From: JAUVXE01 sp964349355
Lineage (GTDB): Bacteria > Actinomycetota > Coriobacteriia > Anaerosomatales > SLCP01
DNA: 41,591 nucleotides
Reading direction: 5' to 3'
NCBI GenBank assembly: GCA_964349355.1
Contig: CAYGFZ010000015.1
Coordinates: 1-41,591, forward strand
Shown here: one piece after another, positions 1-8,827 of the stretch
Layout of the letters: each line of letters opens with the position of its first letter
Position numbering within the stretch: position 1 is the stretch's first letter
Made by a program: the position numbers and the translations under genes
Notes under the pieces: generated by a model
Database searches by the model: none
Seen by the model: only the letters and a program-made list of their open reading frames with translations
Told to the model about the DNA's origin: nothing

Positions 1-967
1 ACGAGTGGCCGATGCCCGAAAGCGCATTGGCGATCCCGCTATCGACGGGGCGCAGGAGCTCCTCGGCAGCCCAACTTTCGGTCGCCACGATGAGGGAGCC
101 GCCGGTGACCTCCGAACCGTCGTCGAGGTGCACGCGCCATCCGTTCCCCTCGCGGTCGATCCGTGAGGCCGTTACACCCGTGCGCATGTGGTCACGACCG
201 GCTGCATCAGCCATCGCATTGGTCAGGCGAAGCATGCCGCCCTCGAAAGACGTGAAGAAGGTCCTCGGCTTCGCTCCCGGCTTCTGAGGGTACTTCGTGC
301 GCATCTCCGCGACCTTCTTGCGTGCGGCGACGAAACCCTTGATCATGCCTCCGTAGTTCTGCTCCATCTCGAGGAGCCGGGGGAATGTCGCCGCAAGGCT
401 CATCTTCGCCGGGTCGGACGCGTGCACGCCGCCGACCAGCGGCTCGGCGAGTCGATCAAGACACTCCCGGCCCATGCGACGTACGACGAAACTCTCGAGC
501 GTCTCATCGTGATCAGCGGGCGTATCCCCCTCTGGCCACCGCTCCTTGCGCGGTATCAGGAGATCAGCACCCATCCGGATCTTGCCAGGCCAGGAGAAGA
601 GTCCCGTGGTCGCGAAGGGCCAGAACTTCGTCGGCGCGAACATCATCACGCCGTCGGGGAGGTCGTGGAGACGACCCCTCGACAGGATGTACGTGCGCTT
701 GCGGGCGTCATCGGTGGGGAGTTCATCGTCGAACATGCCAGTGAGCTTCGCGATACGGTGTACCGCAGGTTTCTCGGTAAGAAAGCAGTCCGGACCACCG
801 TCTATCACGAAACCGTCGACGTACTCCGTCGCGATCTTACCCCCGAGGCGAGCGTCCTTCTCAAGGAGCATGAACTCGACATCGTGTCCGCTCTCGGCGG
901 CACGCGCGAGCTTGTACGCAGCGCCCAGACCGGCGACTCCGCCGCCAACTATGATGACGCGCTTCAT
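1..967 (-). CDS. hemY: Coproporphyrinogen/protoporphyrinogen oxidase, HemY/CgoX type (3' end outside window)
   Basis: This is an FAD-dependent porphyrinogen oxidase, a six-electron oxidation late in haem synthesis. About 322 N-terminal residues are present; the C-terminus runs off the left edge. The N-terminus carries the dinucleotide-binding signature VGGGVAGLGAAY at residues 6-17, then LLEKDARLGGKI and VIDGGPDCF, all typical of this amine-oxidase-fold family. The ATG follows an AAAGGGAG ribosome site. It lies 20 bases after hemH and is the third gene of hemE-hemH-hemY. In Gram-positive bacteria that order accompanies the coproporphyrin-dependent route, in which the enzyme is CgoX; the sequence alone does not settle the substrate. 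Confidence 0.9.
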   Translation of the reverse strand, partial: MKRVIIVGGGVAGLGAAYKLARAAESGHDVEFMLLEKDARLGGKIATEYVDGFVIDGGPDCFLTEKPAVHRIAKLTGMFDDELPTDDARKRTYILSRGRLHDLPDGVMMFAPTKFWPFATTGLFSWPGKIRMGADLLIPRKERWPEGDTPADHDETLESFVVRRMGRECLDRLAEPLVGGVHASDPAKMSLAATFPRLLEMEQNYGGMIKGFVAARKKVAEMRTKYPQKPGAKPRTFFTSFEGGMLRLTNAMADAAGRDHMRTGVTASRIDREGNGWRVHLDDGSEVTGGSLIVATESWAAEELLRPVDSGIANALSGIGHS

Positions 968-987
968 GGCCACTGCTCCCTTTGCGC

Positions 988-1995
988 CTAGTGCTTCACA
1001 GGATCTTCGATCAGGAGCGGCTTGACAGCCTCGGCGACACCCTCGATCAAAACGTCGTCATCGTTGGGAAGCGGCGCGCGGGTATACTCGACATCCGCCT
1101 TCAGGACCCTGTCTTGAGCAAGGACATCCAGGTCGAAAAGCGTCTCCATGTGGTCCGTAGCGAAGCCTATCGGGGAGATAGCGACACTCGCGTAGCCGCC
1201 CGCGATCGCCGCGTCGAGAACCGCGTCGAGATCGGGCTCGAGCCACTCGTCACCACGCCCACCACGAGACTGGAAGGCGAGCACCCACGGCTGTGGATCC
1301 CGGAGGTTGCCGTACGCGGTGACGCCCTTCAGCATGTCATGGGAGCCATCGAGTTCTTCGCCGACCGGCATGCGCAGGGTTTCCGTGATGCCGTCGACGA
1401 TTTCGCGCAACTGCCCCTCGTACTCCCCGCACCCCTCGGCCACGGGCAGACTGTGAGCCGTGAATATGGTCAGAAGCGGTTTGTGATCCTTCAGTTCGGT
1501 GAGCGCCTCGACAAGTCCGATCACCAACAACCCCTTGAACGCCTCAAGATTGCGGAGCGGTGGCGCCTCGACGACCTCGAGTCCGGGAAGCTCCCCGGCG
1601 ACCTGATCGATGATCTCTCGATACGCCCCCGTCGAGTGCGGAGAATCGAAGGGCGACAGCGAGACCGTCACGACGCGCCTGATCCCATAGGCATGCATCC
1701 CGCGAAGAGTCTGGCTGATGAACGGGTGCCAGTACCGCATCCCGATCGCAACCGGCGCAGGGGCGTCCATCTCGGCAAGCTTCGCCTCAAGTGACTTCGC
1801 GATCGAGTCGGCGATCGGCAGCAGCGGGGAAGCGCCCCCGATAGCGAGGTAGCGCTGTGTGACTTCGTCGAGCTGCTCAGGTGACGGCTCGGTCCCCATG
1901 AGGTTCGTCATGAACGGTCCGATGGCATCCAGGGACTCCGGTCCCCCGAAACCGAGCAGGAGTACCGCACTGGTCGGACGGATCCCTTCACTCAC
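988..1995 (-). CDS. hemH: Ferrochelatase (probably coproporphyrin ferrochelatase CpfC)
   Basis: It inserts Fe(II) into a porphyrin. The 335 residues match the usual family length of about 310-340. Visible motifs are LLLGFGGPES near the N-terminus, TAHSLP (the catalytic His region), LAFQSRGGRGDEWLEPD, and PIGFATDHMETLFDLD, which contains the conserved acidic metal-route residues. It starts with GTG, whose bases overlap the TGA stop of hemE (GTGA), so translation is probably coupled. The partner oxidase hemY follows 20 bases later. Actinobacterial and Firmicutes enzymes in this gene order generally act on coproporphyrin III; that assignment is inferred from context. Confidence 0.95.
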   Translation of the reverse strand: MSEGIRPTSAVLLLGFGGPESLDAIGPFMTNLMGTEPSPEQLDEVTQRYLAIGGASPLLPIADSIAKSLEAKLAEMDAPAPVAIGMRYWHPFISQTLRGMHAYGIRRVVTVSLSPFDSPHSTGAYREIIDQVAGELPGLEVVEAPPLRNLEAFKGLLVIGLVEALTELKDHKPLLTIFTAHSLPVAEGCGEYEGQLREIVDGITETLRMPVGEELDGSHDMLKGVTAYGNLRDPQPWVLAFQSRGGRGDEWLEPDLDAVLDAAIAGGYASVAISPIGFATDHMETLFDLDVLAQDRVLKADVEYTRAPLPNDDDVLIEGVAEAVKPLLIEDPVKH

Positions 1996-3047
1996 GCTGC
2001 ATCACCACTCCGTATCCGTGTCGAATGTTCTCGCACGGCCCGAACGAGCGCCTTAGCGTGCTCCGGGTCCGTGTCCTTATGAATGCCATGACCGAGGTTG
2101 AAGATGTGCCCCGGTCTCGTCCCGACCTTCTCGAGGATCTCGACCACCTTCGCTTCGATGACCTCGACCGGAGCGAACAGTGACATGGGATCGAGATTGC
2201 CCTGGATTGCAAAGTCCGGACCGATCCACTCGATCGCGTCGCCGATATCGACCCGCCAGTCCAACCCGATCACGTCTCCCCCGGCCCGCTTGACCTTCGA
2301 TATCATGGAGGTCGCATTGTTCGCGAAGTGGATGACAGGCACGCCCGTCCTACTGACCTCTTCGATCACGCGAGCCGTGTGCGGCAGAACGGAACGCTCG
2401 TAGTCTGAGGGCGACAGAAAGCCGACCCATGAGTCGAAGACCTGCACCGCCTGGGCCCCGGCCTCGACCTGCGCGAGCAGATACGCGATGACGGTATCGG
2501 TCGTAACCTGCATGAGCGCATCCCATGCTTCGGGGTCGGACCACATGAGGCTCTTGCACTTGATGTAGGCGCGAGTCGATCCACCCTCGATCATGTAGGA
2601 CGCCAGGGTGAACGGAGCCCCCGCGAATCCTATGAGCGGCACCTTGTCGCGCAACTCGTGGCGCAGTATCCGGATGGCGTCCATCACGTATCCGGTATCG
2701 GCGATCGGGTCAGCCACGCGCAGCGCCCGAACGTCCGCCATGCCTCTGACGGGATTACCGATCACCGGACCCTCGTTCTTCGCGAACGACAACTCCAGCC
2801 CCATGCCTTCGAGCGGCAGCAAGATGTCCGCAAACAGGATCGCGGCATCCACGCCTATCAGGTCAACCGGCTGCAACGTCACCTCGACAGCGAGCTCGGG
2901 TGTCTTGCACATCGTGAGGAAGTCGTGGTCTTTGCGTATCGCGCGGTACTCAGGCATATAACGGCCTGCCTGGCGCATCATCCATAGCGGGGTGCGCTCA
3001 GTAGGCTCCCTGCGGCAGGCGCGCATGAACAAGTCGTTGTAGGCCAT
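1992..3047 (-). CDS. hemE: Uroporphyrinogen decarboxylase
   Basis: It decarboxylates the four acetate side chains of uroporphyrinogen III to give coproporphyrinogen III in the cytoplasm. The chosen start gives 351 residues, the normal family length. The N-terminus has the hallmark PLWMMRQAGRYMPEYR, with the substrate-binding arginines. GFAGAPFTLASYMIEGG and the C-terminal FNLGHGIHKDTD are also characteristic. A longer reading frame extends 26 codons upstream, but the family N-terminus (MAYNDLFMRACR) begins at this ATG. It is first gene of the haem operon. The only upstream space is the 130 bases after acs, which hold the acs terminator, so the haem promoter must lie there too. Confidence 0.95.
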   Translation of the reverse strand: MAYNDLFMRACRREPTERTPLWMMRQAGRYMPEYRAIRKDHDFLTMCKTPELAVEVTLQPVDLIGVDAAILFADILLPLEGMGLELSFAKNEGPVIGNPVRGMADVRALRVADPIADTGYVMDAIRILRHELRDKVPLIGFAGAPFTLASYMIEGGSTRAYIKCKSLMWSDPEAWDALMQVTTDTVIAYLLAQVEAGAQAVQVFDSWVGFLSPSDYERSVLPHTARVIEEVSRTGVPVIHFANNATSMISKVKRAGGDVIGLDWRVDIGDAIEWIGPDFAIQGNLDPMSLFAPVEVIEAKVVEILEKVGTRPGHIFNLGHGIHKDTDPEHAKALVRAVREHSTRIRSGDAA

Positions 3048-3099
3048 AGTCGCGTTTACTTTCGTTACCGGCCGAAGAAGAAACCCAGAGTGAAGTCTA

Positions 3100-3149
3100 C
3101 ACCACAGAGCGAGCCCCAGCCTCATCGAGGCGGGGCCCGCTCTGTGGTG
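3100..3149 (-). terminator. Long hairpin, terminator of acs
   Basis: The arms CACCACAGAGCG and CGCTCTGTGGTG continue through GC-rich bases to an ATC loop. The 23-24 base stem has one mismatch and one bulged base. It starts about 28 bases beyond the acs stop and is followed on the minus strand by a pyrimidine-rich stretch (GTTTCTTCTTC). It separates acs from the haem operon. Confidence 0.75.
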
Positions 3150-3177
3150 TCACTGTGCTAGCGAACCCGAGACCCGA

Positions 3178-5169
3178 TCAGCGGCTCGGTCGCGTCTCGA
3201 GGATCGTCTTGACGATCGACGGGTCCGCCAGCGTCGAGATGTCGCCGAATGCGTCCATGTCCGACTCACCTGCGGCGATCTTGCGCAGGATGCGGCGCAT
3301 GATCTTCCCCGAACGGGTCTTGGGGAGCTCCGGCACGAAGTGGATGTGATCGGGCTTGGCGATCGGTCCGATCTCCTCGCGTACGTGGCCCATGAGCATC
3401 TTGTTAAGGTCCGCCGTCGGCTCCTGGCCGGTCTTGAGGATGACGTAGGCGTAGATACCCTCACCCTTGATGTCGTGTGGGAATCCGACGACCGCAGCCT
3501 CGGCGACCGACAGATGGCTCACAAGCGCACTCTCTACCTCTGCGGTACCCATGCGGTGACCAGAGACGTTGATGACATCGTCGACACGTCCGAGGAGCCA
3601 GTAGTAGCCGTCCTCGTCCTGCCTCGCGCCGTCACCGGTGAAGTACCTGCCGGGGAACTGCGAGAAGTAGACATTGCGGACCAACTCGTTGTCCGGATCG
3701 CCCCAGGTGCCACGGAGCATACCGGGCCAGGGGTACTCGATGCAGAGGCGACCACCGAAGCCCTGCGGGGTCTCGGAGTGATCCTCGTTGAGGATGATCG
3801 GCTTGATGCCGAAGAACGGGCGCGTAGCCGAGCCAGGCTTTTGGGGAGTAGCTCCAGGCATGTTCGTGATGATGTGTCCACCGGTCTCGGTCTGCCAGTA
3901 GGTGTCGACGATCGGCACTCGTCCATTTCCGATGTTCTTGTGGTACCACATCCAGGCCTCAGGGTTGATGGGTTCACCCACCGTGCCAAGAACCCGTAGC
4001 GAGGACAGGTCGTACTTCGCCGGCCACTCCTCGCCCGACTTCATCAGCGCACGAATGGCGGTCGGAGCGGTGTAGAACTGGTTCACGCCATGCTTCTCGC
4101 ACACCTTCCAGAAACGGCCGGCGTCCGGGTAGGTCGGCACACCCTCGAACATGACCGAGGTCGCCCCCATCGCGAAGGGCCCGTAGACTATGTAGGAGTG
4201 CCCTGTGACCCAGCCGATATCGGCTGTACACCAGAATACGTCCTCATCGTGATAGTCGAACGTGTACTTGAACGTCATCGCCGCATAGAGCAGATAGCCC
4301 GCGGTCGTGTGCAGCACGCCCTTGGGCTTTCCGGTGGAACCTGACGTGTAGAGGATAAACAGGGGGTCCTCCGAGTCCATCCACTCGATGTCACAGTGCT
4401 GGCTGATGTCGTCGGCGCTGACCTCCTCGTGGTACCAGCAGTCGCGGCCGGGCTCCATGTCGACCTCTGTCTGGGTACGCGACACCACGACGACGGACTC
4501 GATCGAAGGACACTCAAGCAGCGCGTTGTCCGCTTCAGCCTTCAGGGGGACAATGCGGCCGCCACGGATGCCTTCGTCAGCAGTAATGAGCATCTTGGCG
4601 CCGCAGTCCTGGATCCGGTCGCGAAGCGCCTGGGCGGAGAAGCCGCCGAAGACGACCGAGTGGATCGCGCCGATACGGGCGCAGGCGAGCATGACGATGG
4701 GCAGCTCGGGAATCATCGGCATGTAGATGGCGACGCGATCGCCCTTCTTGATGCCGCGCTTCTTGAGCACGTTGGCGAAGCGGCACACCTTGTAGTAGAG
4801 GGACTGGTAGGTGTAGACCTTTGAACGTCCCTCATCGGACTCCCAGATGAGCGCGGCTTTGTTGCGGCGCCAGGTCGTCAGGTGACGGTCGATGCAGTTG
4901 TAGGCGACGTTGGTCTTGCCACCCTTGAACCACTCGACACGCGGGGTCTCAAACTCGTACTCGACGACCGAATCCCACTTCTTGTGCCAGTAGAGAAGCT
5001 CTTCGGCCTGCTCGGCCCAGAAGCCCTCAGGATCCTCGATGGAGCGATTGTACATCTCCTCGTACTCGTCCATCGATTTGAGATACGCTCGTTCGCGCAC
5101 CCAATCGGGCGGGTCCACGACCCGGAGTTCTTTCTGTAGTGATTCGATCGATGTGGACTCGTCAGTCAC
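3178..5169 (-). CDS. acs: Acetyl-CoA synthetase (AMP-forming)
   Basis: It makes acetyl-CoA from acetate, ATP and CoA through acetyl-AMP. The 663 residues fit the usual 640-660. Adenylate-forming motifs are all present: YTSGSTGKPKG (phosphate loop), DTYWQTETGGH, the hinge region LLGRVDDVINVSGHRMG, and the C-terminal KTRSGKIMRR with the catalytic lysine that is typically controlled by acetylation. The GTG start is preferred over the TTG one codon upstream because it lies six bases from AAGGAGG. It is a single-gene unit with a strong terminator hairpin behind it and a 540-base upstream region containing repeats. Confidence 0.96.
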   Translation of the reverse strand: MTDESTSIESLQKELRVVDPPDWVRERAYLKSMDEYEEMYNRSIEDPEGFWAEQAEELLYWHKKWDSVVEYEFETPRVEWFKGGKTNVAYNCIDRHLTTWRRNKAALIWESDEGRSKVYTYQSLYYKVCRFANVLKKRGIKKGDRVAIYMPMIPELPIVMLACARIGAIHSVVFGGFSAQALRDRIQDCGAKMLITADEGIRGGRIVPLKAEADNALLECPSIESVVVVSRTQTEVDMEPGRDCWYHEEVSADDISQHCDIEWMDSEDPLFILYTSGSTGKPKGVLHTTAGYLLYAAMTFKYTFDYHDEDVFWCTADIGWVTGHSYIVYGPFAMGATSVMFEGVPTYPDAGRFWKVCEKHGVNQFYTAPTAIRALMKSGEEWPAKYDLSSLRVLGTVGEPINPEAWMWYHKNIGNGRVPIVDTYWQTETGGHIITNMPGATPQKPGSATRPFFGIKPIILNEDHSETPQGFGGRLCIEYPWPGMLRGTWGDPDNELVRNVYFSQFPGRYFTGDGARQDEDGYYWLLGRVDDVINVSGHRMGTAEVESALVSHLSVAEAAVVGFPHDIKGEGIYAYVILKTGQEPTADLNKMLMGHVREEIGPIAKPDHIHFVPELPKTRSGKIMRRILRKIAAGESDMDAFGDISTLADPSIVKTILETRPSR

Positions 5170-5663
5170 CAACGGCCTCCTTCGTCCAACAGTTCACCGG
5201 CATGTTCCGCGGCCATGTCCCGGGGGACTCTCCTTGCGACTCCCCGTCGCAAGATCCAAGCGTTGCGCAAAGCGCGTGTGGCCGCGAGATGGTATTCGTC
5301 ATCCTACGTGTGCCGCCCCCTTGGACGTGCCCCCGAATCGGGTGGACGGTCGCAAGGACTCGGTGGGCGGCGTACGTTGGCACCGCTCGATCACGACCAC
5401 TCTCGCATGCTCCTCGTCCACGTGCCGCCTAGATGAAACTGTGGTAGATGAAACTGTCTTGTAACAAATGTTGCAATCCGAATCTGTTTCGGTTACATTT
5501 CGACGCAGCACAGTTTCCCTTCCCAGTACGACGCCTTCCGGGGAATCCGGCAGGCACATAGGGCGGACATCGTCGACCGGCATCGCGATGTGCACGTGGA
5601 CACCAGGCAGTACCACGGGCGACCGCCAGACGCTCAGGGGTAAGAGCAGGGGGAAGGAATCGC
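5170..5663 (-). promoter_or_regulatory. Long acs upstream region with direct and inverted repeats
   Basis: No convincing gene is seen in this stretch. Visible structure: a perfect hairpin CTTGCGAC-N5-GTCGCAAG at 5233-5253; the palindrome TTGCGCAA at 5263-5270; two copies of TAGATGAAACTGT at 5430-5442 and 5445-5457 (15-base period); and an inverted pair TGTAAC (5460-5465) and GTTACA (5492-5497). The 5430-5500 part is distinctly richer in A+T than its surroundings. GAAAC-N6-GTAAC at 5448-5463 resembles half-sites of the actinobacterial nitrogen regulator GlnR, but the match is short. This is probably the acs promoter and operator zone. Confidence 0.45.
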
Positions 5664-5691
5664 AAGACCCCGGCCCGAAGGCCGGGGTCTT
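5664..5691 (-). terminator. Terminator of the ASKHA activator operon
   Basis: A perfect 12-base stem, AAGACCCCGGCC and GGCCGGGGTCTT, closes on a CGAA loop (TTCG on the minus strand). On the minus strand it is followed by a T/C-rich run. It lies 22 bases after the stop of the gene at 5713. Confidence 0.85.
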
Positions 5692-5712
5692 CGCATGTCC
5701 GGGACCGGACGC

Positions 5713-7299
5713 TCAGAGCGAATACGCTTCCAATCGCGTCTGCGCTATGAACCGCTCCGAGAAGGACTCGTCAGCAGCAAGATCAACATGCCGGGCACCT
5801 ACGGAAAACCTTCGTGCGGTCTCGAGCAGGCCGGGCTCGAGAGCGACTGCCAATGCCCCGTTGAGTGCGGCCTCTCCTGCATACCGCAGTCTCCCGGCAG
5901 CCTCGCGTGGGACGACGCCCACATCTATGAGGTCCCGCTCAGCCAGCGCACCCCCGAACGACCCGACAACCACGTATTCGTGTAGGTCCGCCCCTGTGAC
6001 CTTGGCGGCAACGCAGCAACTCTGCAAAGCGACACAGACCGCCGCCTTCGCGTACTGGAACGCCCGGATGTCGAGCTGGGAGAGGTAGACCCCGCGTTCG
6101 CCGTAGATATCTCCGAGTGAGACCGCCCGCACTCCATCCGACAGAGCAAAGAACGACTCCACGAGCGGGCCGCCTTCGAGCAACCGTCCGTCGGGATCGA
6201 GATGGCCCAACCGCCTGAGCGCCGCAACCGCAGAGACGAGACCGGAGCCGGTCAGGTGGGTGGCAAGACCTCCGGGAGTGATCGGCTGCCATCCCCCGCC
6301 AGCAGCGATCGCCATCCGCACGATCCCGGACATGTCCGCCGGGCCGCCGCACGCGATACCCCAGCCCTCGAAAGCCGGACCGGCAGGTGCGGAGGCCACG
6401 TGGACGTCGCCGGAGTGAAGCACGGCGATCTCGGCGTTCGTGCCGATGTCGAGATAGGCAACCCCTGTCGCGCCCTCGGCAAGACCTTCGGCGATGAGTC
6501 CCGCGGTCAAGTCACCCCCCACGAAAGCCTCGACAGGGGGTATCGCGAGCACCCGGGCTCCCGGAAACGCCTGCATGAAAGCGGTGTTGCCGAGAGGAAC
6601 AGTATCGGGGATCGCGTGCGCGAACGGATGGGCCGCAAGGCCGCTCACGTCCACCCCCACAAGCAACGAAAGCATCGCGGTATTGGCAGCCACTACTATG
6701 CGATCGAAACCAGTCGCGACGATTCCGGCATCCTCACAGGCCAGCTCCACAGCCTCTATGAGTGATGCCTCAGCCGCCTCGCGCATCTGCAGTCCACGGT
6801 CCTCGAGCGCTGCCGAGATCCGGGATAGGATGTCGGCGCCGTGTATCGTCTGCCGATTGCCGACGGTCGCCTTCCCGAGGCGTTCACCCGAGGACGGATC
6901 GAGTACTGCGGCCGACACGGTCGTCGTCCCCAGGTCCACCGCACCGACGACCCGTCTGCGCGCAGCCGTGCGTCGAAACCCCCCATCGACGTAGCTGCTG
7001 CTCAAGACTCGTGCACGCACTGTGACCGGACCAGACACCTGCGCCACACAAGCAAGGCGGACCTTGGACGGCTCCGTTCTCGCGCGCGACAGTGCACGCA
7101 CCTCTTCGGCCGACGGAGGCTCGAGCTCACCCGCCTCGACAGAGATCGCACACCGCCCACACGCGCCCCGGCCGCCGCACGGGGCGGGGATGACAAGTCC
7201 CGCACCTGATGCGGCCGCAAGAACCGTCGACCCCGGCTCGACCTCGGCGCTCACTCCGCCCGGGACGAACGTGACGCGCACCTGATCCTGGCTACCCAC
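5713..7299 (-). CDS. Ferredoxin-ASKHA protein, RACo/RamA-like corrinoid activator (DUF4445 family)
   Basis: The N-terminus is a plant-type [2Fe-2S] ferredoxin domain with cysteines at 41, 47, 50 and 84 (APCGGRGACGRC). After a linker comes an ASKHA-fold ATPase region: VGAVDLGTTTVSAAVLD, VVAANTAMLSLLVG, LDIGTNAEIAV, and ACGGPADMSG. Known relatives (RACo, RamA) use ATP to drive reduction of Co(II) corrinoid proteins to the active Co(I) state. At 528 residues it is shorter than typical RACo (about 600 or more). No corrinoid methyltransferase lies in the window, so the partner is unknown. It starts with GTG behind GAGGAG, four bases after the DegV stop, and ends the xseA-xseB-HIT-DegV operon. Confidence 0.8.
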   Translation of the reverse strand: MGSQDQVRVTFVPGGVSAEVEPGSTVLAAASGAGLVIPAPCGGRGACGRCAISVEAGELEPPSAEEVRALSRARTEPSKVRLACVAQVSGPVTVRARVLSSSYVDGGFRRTAARRRVVGAVDLGTTTVSAAVLDPSSGERLGKATVGNRQTIHGADILSRISAALEDRGLQMREAAEASLIEAVELACEDAGIVATGFDRIVVAANTAMLSLLVGVDVSGLAAHPFAHAIPDTVPLGNTAFMQAFPGARVLAIPPVEAFVGGDLTAGLIAEGLAEGATGVAYLDIGTNAEIAVLHSGDVHVASAPAGPAFEGWGIACGGPADMSGIVRMAIAAGGGWQPITPGGLATHLTGSGLVSAVAALRRLGHLDPDGRLLEGGPLVESFFALSDGVRAVSLGDIYGERGVYLSQLDIRAFQYAKAAVCVALQSCCVAAKVTGADLHEYVVVGSFGGALAERDLIDVGVVPREAAGRLRYAGEAALNGALAVALEPGLLETARRFSVGARHVDLAADESFSERFIAQTRLEAYSL

Positions 7300-7303
7300 A
7301 GGC

Positions 7304-8155
7304 TCACTCCTCGGGCAGGAACGCCACTCCCCATCCGGTGCCGGTGTGGGCAGCTATGACAGAGCCCGTGTTCACCGAGAAGAACTCGGTGACCTCGAAA
7401 CGCTCTGTCAGCCTGTCTTCAAGCCACTGGACACGATCGGACGCCATCGCGCTCATGACGCAGAATGCTCCTTTGCGCCTCTCCCCCATCCTCTCCGCAC
7501 ACCAGTCCACAGTGTGCTCGAGTGCAGCTTTGGCTCCACGTGTACGTGCGATCGGCTCGAAAGATCCGTCTAAGACCGTCATCGTGACCTTCAGATTCAG
7601 CATCCCGCCGAGGAGCCCGGCGACCCGGCCCACCCGGCCACCCTTGACGAGGTTATCGAGCTTGTCGAGCCCGACGAGCATCTCGACGCGATCCCGTGCG
7701 CCGTGTACACGCTCTAGTATCGCAGCCGTGGAAAGGCCGTCGGCCATCGCACGTGCCGCCTCGATCACCTGAAAGCCGAGTCCCATCGAGAGGTTTCGCG
7801 AGTCGAACACGTGAACACGGCCGACGAACTCCTTGGCTGCGGCCCGGGCAGACTCCACAGTCCCCGACAAGTCTGATGAGATGTGGATCGAGACGATCTC
7901 GGCTGCATGCTTCAACGCCTCGGTATAGGCGTCGACGAAGGCACCGACCGACGGTTGAGATGTACTCGGAAGGACAGACGCGGTGCCCATCCGCTGGAAG
8001 AACTCCTCCTGCGACATCACGCCGTCAGACCAGGTCTGCCCGTCGATCGTGACGTTGAGCGGAACCACCGTGATCGGGTACTGCTCCAGGATCTGTGCAG
8101 GGAGATCCGATGTGGAATCGGTGATTATCGCAACGTTCGATACGGATGTATCCAT
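7304..8155 (-). CDS. DegV family fatty-acid-binding protein
   Basis: DegV proteins bind one long-chain fatty acid in the cytoplasm. Some (FakB) present it to the kinase FakA for phosphorylation. The 283 residues are the usual length. Family marks are AIITDSTSDLP near the N-terminus, PSTSQPSVGAF around residue 60, ISSDLSGTVESA and the GRVGRVAGLLGGMLNLKV segment. The ATG follows GAGGAG that overlaps the upstream HIT gene's end. No FakA-like kinase is in the window, so a role in exogenous fatty-acid use cannot be shown. Confidence 0.9.
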   Translation of the reverse strand: MDTSVSNVAIITDSTSDLPAQILEQYPITVVPLNVTIDGQTWSDGVMSQEEFFQRMGTASVLPSTSQPSVGAFVDAYTEALKHAAEIVSIHISSDLSGTVESARAAAKEFVGRVHVFDSRNLSMGLGFQVIEAARAMADGLSTAAILERVHGARDRVEMLVGLDKLDNLVKGGRVGRVAGLLGGMLNLKVTMTVLDGSFEPIARTRGAKAALEHTVDWCAERMGERRKGAFCVMSAMASDRVQWLEDRLTERFEVTEFFSVNTGSVIAAHTGTGWGVAFLPEE

Positions 8156-8160
8156 GGCTT

Positions 8161-8511
8161 CTACTCCTCGAATGAGACCATGCCGTGCGACATCGCACGA
8201 CCGCCGATGATGTGGACGTGCAGGTGACCCACGGTCTGATTGGCGTTGCGCCCGTTGTTCACGATCACGCGGTAGCCATTCTCCTCAAGGCCCGCCTCGC
8301 GGGCGATCTGCGGTACGCATGCAAACAGGGCACACATCGTGGCGTCCGGAACGCCGTCGCCCATGTGCGAGTAATGTTCCCGCGGAATCACGAGGATGTG
8401 AACCGGCGCCTGCGGCGCGATGTCATGAAATGCAACGACGGTATCGTCCTCGTAGAACTTCTTAGCGGGAATCTCGGCCTTAGCGATCATGCAGAACACA
8501 CAAGCAGACAC
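8161..8511 (-). CDS. HIT family nucleotide hydrolase/transferase
   Basis: This is a small histidine-triad protein of 116 residues. The catalytic triad motif is HLHVHIIGG near the C-terminus, and CVFCMIAKAEIP at the start carries the CxxC of the HIT zinc site. The family cleaves nucleoside phosphoramidates and similar nucleotides; the physiological substrate is rarely known. The GTG start at 8511 is chosen because GAGGAGG lies five bases upstream and the family N-terminus begins here. The frame stays open for 11 further codons upstream. It is followed five bases later by the DegV gene. Confidence 0.9.
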   Translation of the reverse strand: MSACVFCMIAKAEIPAKKFYEDDTVVAFHDIAPQAPVHILVIPREHYSHMGDGVPDATMCALFACVPQIAREAGLEENGYRVIVNNGRNANQTVGHLHVHIIGGRAMSHGMVSFEE

Positions 8512-8579
8512 GGGCGCCTCCTCACAACCGTGGACGGTCGACACTCAGTGTAGCGCACCGGACGTCACGCGGCGGCTCA

Positions 8580-8825
8580 TCACTCTGACTCTGCGTCGCC
8601 CCCCGAATCGCCCTCCAGTTCGCCGAGGAGCATCGTCACCTTCTGCTGTGCGTCCTCGAGCTTGGACTGAAGAGCCTGAAGTAGCGCCACACCGCGCTGG
8701 TAGCGCGTCAGGCTCTCCTCGAGCTCCAACTGTCCGGCCTCAAGTGCCCGCACGATGCCTTCGAGTTCGCTGAGTGCCTCACCGAACAGCATATCGTCCG
8801 GTGCGGCACAGGTCGTATCATCCAT
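8580..8825 (-). CDS. xseB: Exodeoxyribonuclease VII small subunit
   Basis: An 81-residue, acidic, helical protein. The region from FGEALSELEGIVRALEAGQLELEESLTRYQ is the standard XseB coiled-coil core and is followed by ALLQALQSKLEDAQQKV. It binds XseA to form exonuclease VII, which degrades single-stranded DNA to oligonucleotides. The ATG sits two bases after the xseA stop, with GGAGG inside the xseA end. The frame is open upstream for 44 codons, but those overlap xseA and do not resemble the family. Confidence 0.93.
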   Translation of the reverse strand: MDDTTCAAPDDMLFGEALSELEGIVRALEAGQLELEESLTRYQRGVALLQALQSKLEDAQQKVTMLLGELEGDSGGDAESE

Positions 8826-8827
8826 AC

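Noticed and set aside
188..991. Plus-strand frames in the first kilobase
   Set aside because: The minus strand encodes an FAD-binding HemY with family motifs throughout.
5299..5616. Possible 105-codon gene in the acs upstream region (minus strand)
   Set aside because: No ribosome site and no recognisable domain; it spans the direct repeats and is better read as regulatory DNA.
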